A DNA stretch of 17,007 bases, from contig LUCD01000010.1 in assembly GCA_001593925.1 (NCBI GenBank), positions 1 through 17,007 of the forward strand, read 5' to 3'. A model generated the notes under the pieces. The model saw only the letters and a list, made by a program, of their open reading frames with translations, made no database searches and had not been told where the DNA came from. Numbering within the stretch: position 1 is the first letter of the stretch; each line of letters opens with the position of its first letter. Of this stretch, positions 14,967 through 17,007 are shown one piece after another. Source of the stretch: Candidatus Bathyarchaeota archaeon B26-1. Lineage in GTDB: Archaea > Thermoproteota > Bathyarchaeia > Bathyarchaeales > B26-1. A program made the translations under genes and the position numbers.

Positions 14967-15764
14967 ATGACTCTGAGTGTAGACATTGAAAACCTGTACG
15001 GAAACTTGAAGATGACGACTCACGCGGAGGACCTGAAGTTTAGGCTCGTCACCGTGGAGCTCCTCCGGACCGCTAAGAAGAGGTACACGTACCGGGCGCT
15101 CAAGGCTAAGACCGGCTTGCCCGTCACCGTTCTAAGCCGGTACGTCAAGGGCCACGTACTGCCCAACACGGAGAGGGCTCGCCAACTCTGGAAGACGCTC
15201 TCCAAGATCGTAAGCTTGGAGATGGAGCTGAAGAGCAGAATAAAGTTCAATAAGGATGGATACTTCGACAACACCTCGATAGTCGGCGACGTAAACCTTC
15301 TGAGGCAGGCTGCAAATTACGCCTTAGCTAGCTTCGCTGGAAAGAGAGTAACGAAGGTTTTGACGGCCGCTGTGGACGGGATTCCCCTGGGAACTATGGT
15401 GGCGCAGACCTTGGGGGTAAACCTCGTCATAGCCAAGAACACCAAGGAGGTAGGTGTCCCATCATTCTTAGAGGAGACCTACATCCTAAACAATTCGGGG
15501 GTAACCATGACCCTCTACATACCCAAAGACTCCATAAGGAGGAGAGACAGCGTCCTCATAGTCGACGACATGATAAAGAGCGGAGACACCCAAGCTGCCC
15601 TCATAAACCTGGTGCACAAGGCTAAAGCCGAGGTCTGCGGCCTCTTCTCCCTCATAGCCATCGGGGACCAATGGAAGGAACGGATGAATATACCCAAGAA
15701 CGCCCATGTGGAGATCATACTGAGGCTCAACGAGTCTACGTCGAGGAGGCCGAGCGGCATCTGA
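14967..15764 (+). CDS. HTH-phosphoribosyltransferase transcription regulator (GfcR/PurR-like)
   Basis: A 265-residue DNA-binding regulator with an N-terminal helix-turn-helix (about 38-64: TYRALKAKTGLPVTVLSRYV) joined to a type I phosphoribosyltransferase domain (about 105-255). The PRPP-binding loop is VLIVDDMIKSGDT (196-208), and VDGIPLGTMVA (136-146) matches the first substrate loop. In archaea this layout is that of GfcR, an activator of glycolytic genes in Haloferax, and related regulators that sense PRPP or nucleotides; enzymatic activity is not expected. The ATG at 14967 is chosen over an upstream in-frame TTG (14946) because AGGTGG (14955-14960) lies six bases before it. It converges on the GltA/GltD gene with 62 bases between them. 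Its targets are unknown; upstream repeats suggest autoregulation. An orotate or adenine phosphoribosyltransferase is less likely because of the fused DNA-binding domain. Confidence 0.85.
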   Translation: MTLSVDIENLYGNLKMTTHAEDLKFRLVTVELLRTAKKRYTYRALKAKTGLPVTVLSRYVKGHVLPNTERARQLWKTLSKIVSLEMELKSRIKFNKDGYFDNTSIVGDVNLLRQAANYALASFAGKRVTKVLTAAVDGIPLGTMVAQTLGVNLVIAKNTKEVGVPSFLEETYILNNSGVTMTLYIPKDSIRRRDSVLIVDDMIKSGDTQAALINLVHKAKAEVCGLFSLIAIGDQWKERMNIPKNAHVEIILRLNESTSRRPSGI

Positions 15765-15791
15765 AACCGTCCACACCACCCAGCCTCAACC

Positions 15792-15826
15792 AAAAAGCCT
15801 TCTCCTACCGCAGGGGAGCGGTTTGT
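15792..15826. terminator. Convergent intergenic stop region
   Basis: Between the convergent regulator and GltA/GltD genes, AAAAA at 15792-15796 gives a T5 run on the minus strand just after the GltA/GltD stop codon. For the plus strand only short T runs are seen, running into the end of the opposite gene. Confidence 0.3.
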
Positions 15827-17007
15827 CTATCGGCTCTTCTTAGGGTTCTTTCCGATAAGGAAGGCGTGTATGGCCTTAGCGGCCTTCTTCCCTCCACTCA
15901 TAGCTGAGATTACTGTAGCGTTTCCCGTAACTATGTCTCCAGCTGCGTAAACGCCCTCCACGGTCGTCTGGTAAGTCTCAGGATTAACCACGATCGTGCC
16001 GTGCCTAGTCAACTTGATTCTAGGGTCGTTCAGGACGGCGATCGGGTTGGCTCTCTGCCCTATGGCCACAACGACCGTTTCGAAGTCGGAATGGAACTCC
16101 GAGCCCGCTATTGGGATTGGCCTCCTCCTACCTGTATCGTCCACTTCGCCGAGCTCCATCCTCACGCACTCAACCTGTCTCACCCAGCCCTCTTCGTCCC
16201 CAAGAAACCTCGTTGGAGCAGCTAGGAAGATGAAGTTCACGCCCTCCTCCTTGGCGTTTAGGACCTCTTCCCTCCTCGCGGGCATCTCAGCCTCCGTCCT
16301 CCGGTAAATCACCGTTACGTCGCCTCCAAGCCTCAATGCGGATCTCGCGGCGTCCATAGCAACGTTTCCACCCCCAACAACGGCGGTTCTACCCTTAACC
16401 TTGATGGGAGTATCATACTTCGGGAACGCGTAAGCCTTCATGAGGTTCACTCGGATCAGGAACTCGTTGGCGGAGTATATGCCGCACAGGTTCTCGCCGG
16501 GGATTCCCAAGAACTTGGGCAACCCGGCTCCAGTACCAAGGAAAACGGCGTCGAAGCCCATCTCGAAGAGCTCCTTCAAGGTTACTACTCTTCCGATTAT
16601 CACGTCCTTAACGAGTTTTACTCCCAAGCTCTTTACGTAGCTGACCTCGGAGAGAACTATGTCCTTCGGCATCCTGAACTCCGGAATCCCGTACATCAGA
16701 ACTCCCCCAGGGGCGTGGAGGGCCTCGAAGATCGTTACGCTGTGGCCCATCTTGGCGAGTTCAGCCGCCGCAGTCAACCCCGCTGGCCCCGAACCCACCA
16801 CGGCTACGCTCTTGCCGGTTGACGGCTTTATCTCCGGTCTTGAGAAACCCTTTTTTCGTTCGTAGTCGGCGACGAAACGTTCCAGTCCACCTATGTTTAT
16901 CGGGTCCCCCTTCAAACCTAAAATGCATTTGCCCATACACTGGTTTTCTTGGGGGCAGACCCTGCCGCAGATGGCTGGCAGAGCATTCTTCTCTTTTATC
17001 TTCTCGA
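15827..17007 (-). CDS. gltA: NADPH-dependent glutamate synthase small-subunit family protein (start outside window)
   Basis: A flavin- and iron-sulfur-containing NAD(P)H oxidoreductase of the GltD/GltA/NfnB/SudA family. The frame stays open from 15827 through the right edge (392 residues seen), so the real start is beyond 17007. The N-terminal cluster motif CGRVCPQENQCMGKC lies at 16925-16969; an ATG at 16934-16936 falls inside it and cannot be the start. Then come the FAD loop VVGSGPAGLTAAAELAKMGH, FEALHAPGGVLMYGIPEFRM, the NADPH loop VVGGGNVAMDAARSALRLGG with YRRTEAEMPARREE, and the final FAD motif GVYAAGDIVTGNATVI. In Pyrococcus-type archaea such single proteins are annotated as homotetrameric glutamate synthase; as NfnB or SudA they pair with a small ferredoxin-NADP reductase subunit, which may lie to the right. 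The glutamate dehydrogenase homologue nearby fits nitrogen assimilation, but function as Nfn-type transhydrogenase cannot be excluded. Confidence 0.88.
   Translation of the reverse strand, partial: EKIKEKNALPAICGRVCPQENQCMGKCILGLKGDPINIGGLERFVADYERKKGFSRPEIKPSTGKSVAVVGSGPAGLTAAAELAKMGHSVTIFEALHAPGGVLMYGIPEFRMPKDIVLSEVSYVKSLGVKLVKDVIIGRVVTLKELFEMGFDAVFLGTGAGLPKFLGIPGENLCGIYSANEFLIRVNLMKAYAFPKYDTPIKVKGRTAVVGGGNVAMDAARSALRLGGDVTVIYRRTEAEMPARREEVLNAKEEGVNFIFLAAPTRFLGDEEGWVRQVECVRMELGEVDDTGRRRPIPIAGSEFHSDFETVVVAIGQRANPIAVLNDPRIKLTRHGTIVVNPETYQTTVEGVYAAGDIVTGNATVISAMSGGKKAAKAIHAFLIGKNPKKSR

Noticed and set aside
15827..16936. GltA/GltD gene taken to start at the ATG at 16936
   Set aside because: The frame stays open to the window edge and this Met lies inside the conserved iron-sulfur motif, so it is internal.
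1..17007. Mobile elements, CRISPR arrays or attachment sites
   Set aside because: No transposase or integrase motifs, no regularly spaced repeats and no tRNA-associated direct repeats were seen.

Overview
The window looks like chromosomal DNA of a thermophilic archaeon, probably in the Thermoproteota/TACK group; this placement is inference. Visible support is: BRE/TATA-type promoter elements upstream of most genes, Shine-Dalgarno sequences of the GGTG type, strong use of AGG/AGA (Arg) and ATA (Ile) codons, a HTH-phosphoribosyltransferase regulator of the archaeal GfcR kind, and a giant secreted subtilase with a C-terminal membrane anchor. There are no rRNA or tRNA genes, CRISPR arrays or transposases.

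Layout. 1-2236 (minus): 5' part (745 codons) of a FtsX/MacB-type ABC transporter permease that runs off the left edge. 2420-3283 (plus): an IolB-type 5-deoxy-glucuronate isomerase, transcribed divergently from the permease. 3455-10207 (plus): one 2250-residue cell-surface subtilisin-family protease carrying a CUB-like domain, two glutamine-amidotransferase-like modules, CARDB/Ig-like modules, two Asp-rich calcium-type loops and a C-terminal transmembrane anchor. 10326-11709 (plus): a compact hypC-hypB-hypA cluster for nickel delivery and [NiFe]-hydrogenase maturation, with no hydrogenase subunits and no hypD/E/F in view. 11888-13090 (plus): a divergent glutamate-dehydrogenase-family enzyme. 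13204-14343 (plus): a Gfo/Idh/MocA NAD(P)-dependent sugar or polyol dehydrogenase. 14344-14966: a 623-base stretch with no convincing gene; its left part holds several hairpins and its right part is AT-rich. 14967-15764 (plus): the GfcR-like regulator. 15827-17007 (minus): a GltA/GltD-type NADPH oxidoreductase whose N-terminal iron-sulfur motif is visible but whose start lies beyond the right edge.

Working together. The glutamate dehydrogenase homologue and the GltA/GltD homologue both point to glutamate and nitrogen metabolism. IolB and the Gfo/Idh/MocA enzyme could both serve inositol or related sugar catabolism, but they are 10 kb apart and the other inositol genes are not here. The protease and permease are envelope proteins. 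Most genes have their own promoter-like element; only hypCBA reads as an operon. I see no clear multi-gene novel system. The least ordinary items are the protease architecture, the isolated archaeal IolB, the altered motifs of the dehydrogenase, and the structured non-coding stretch before the regulator.
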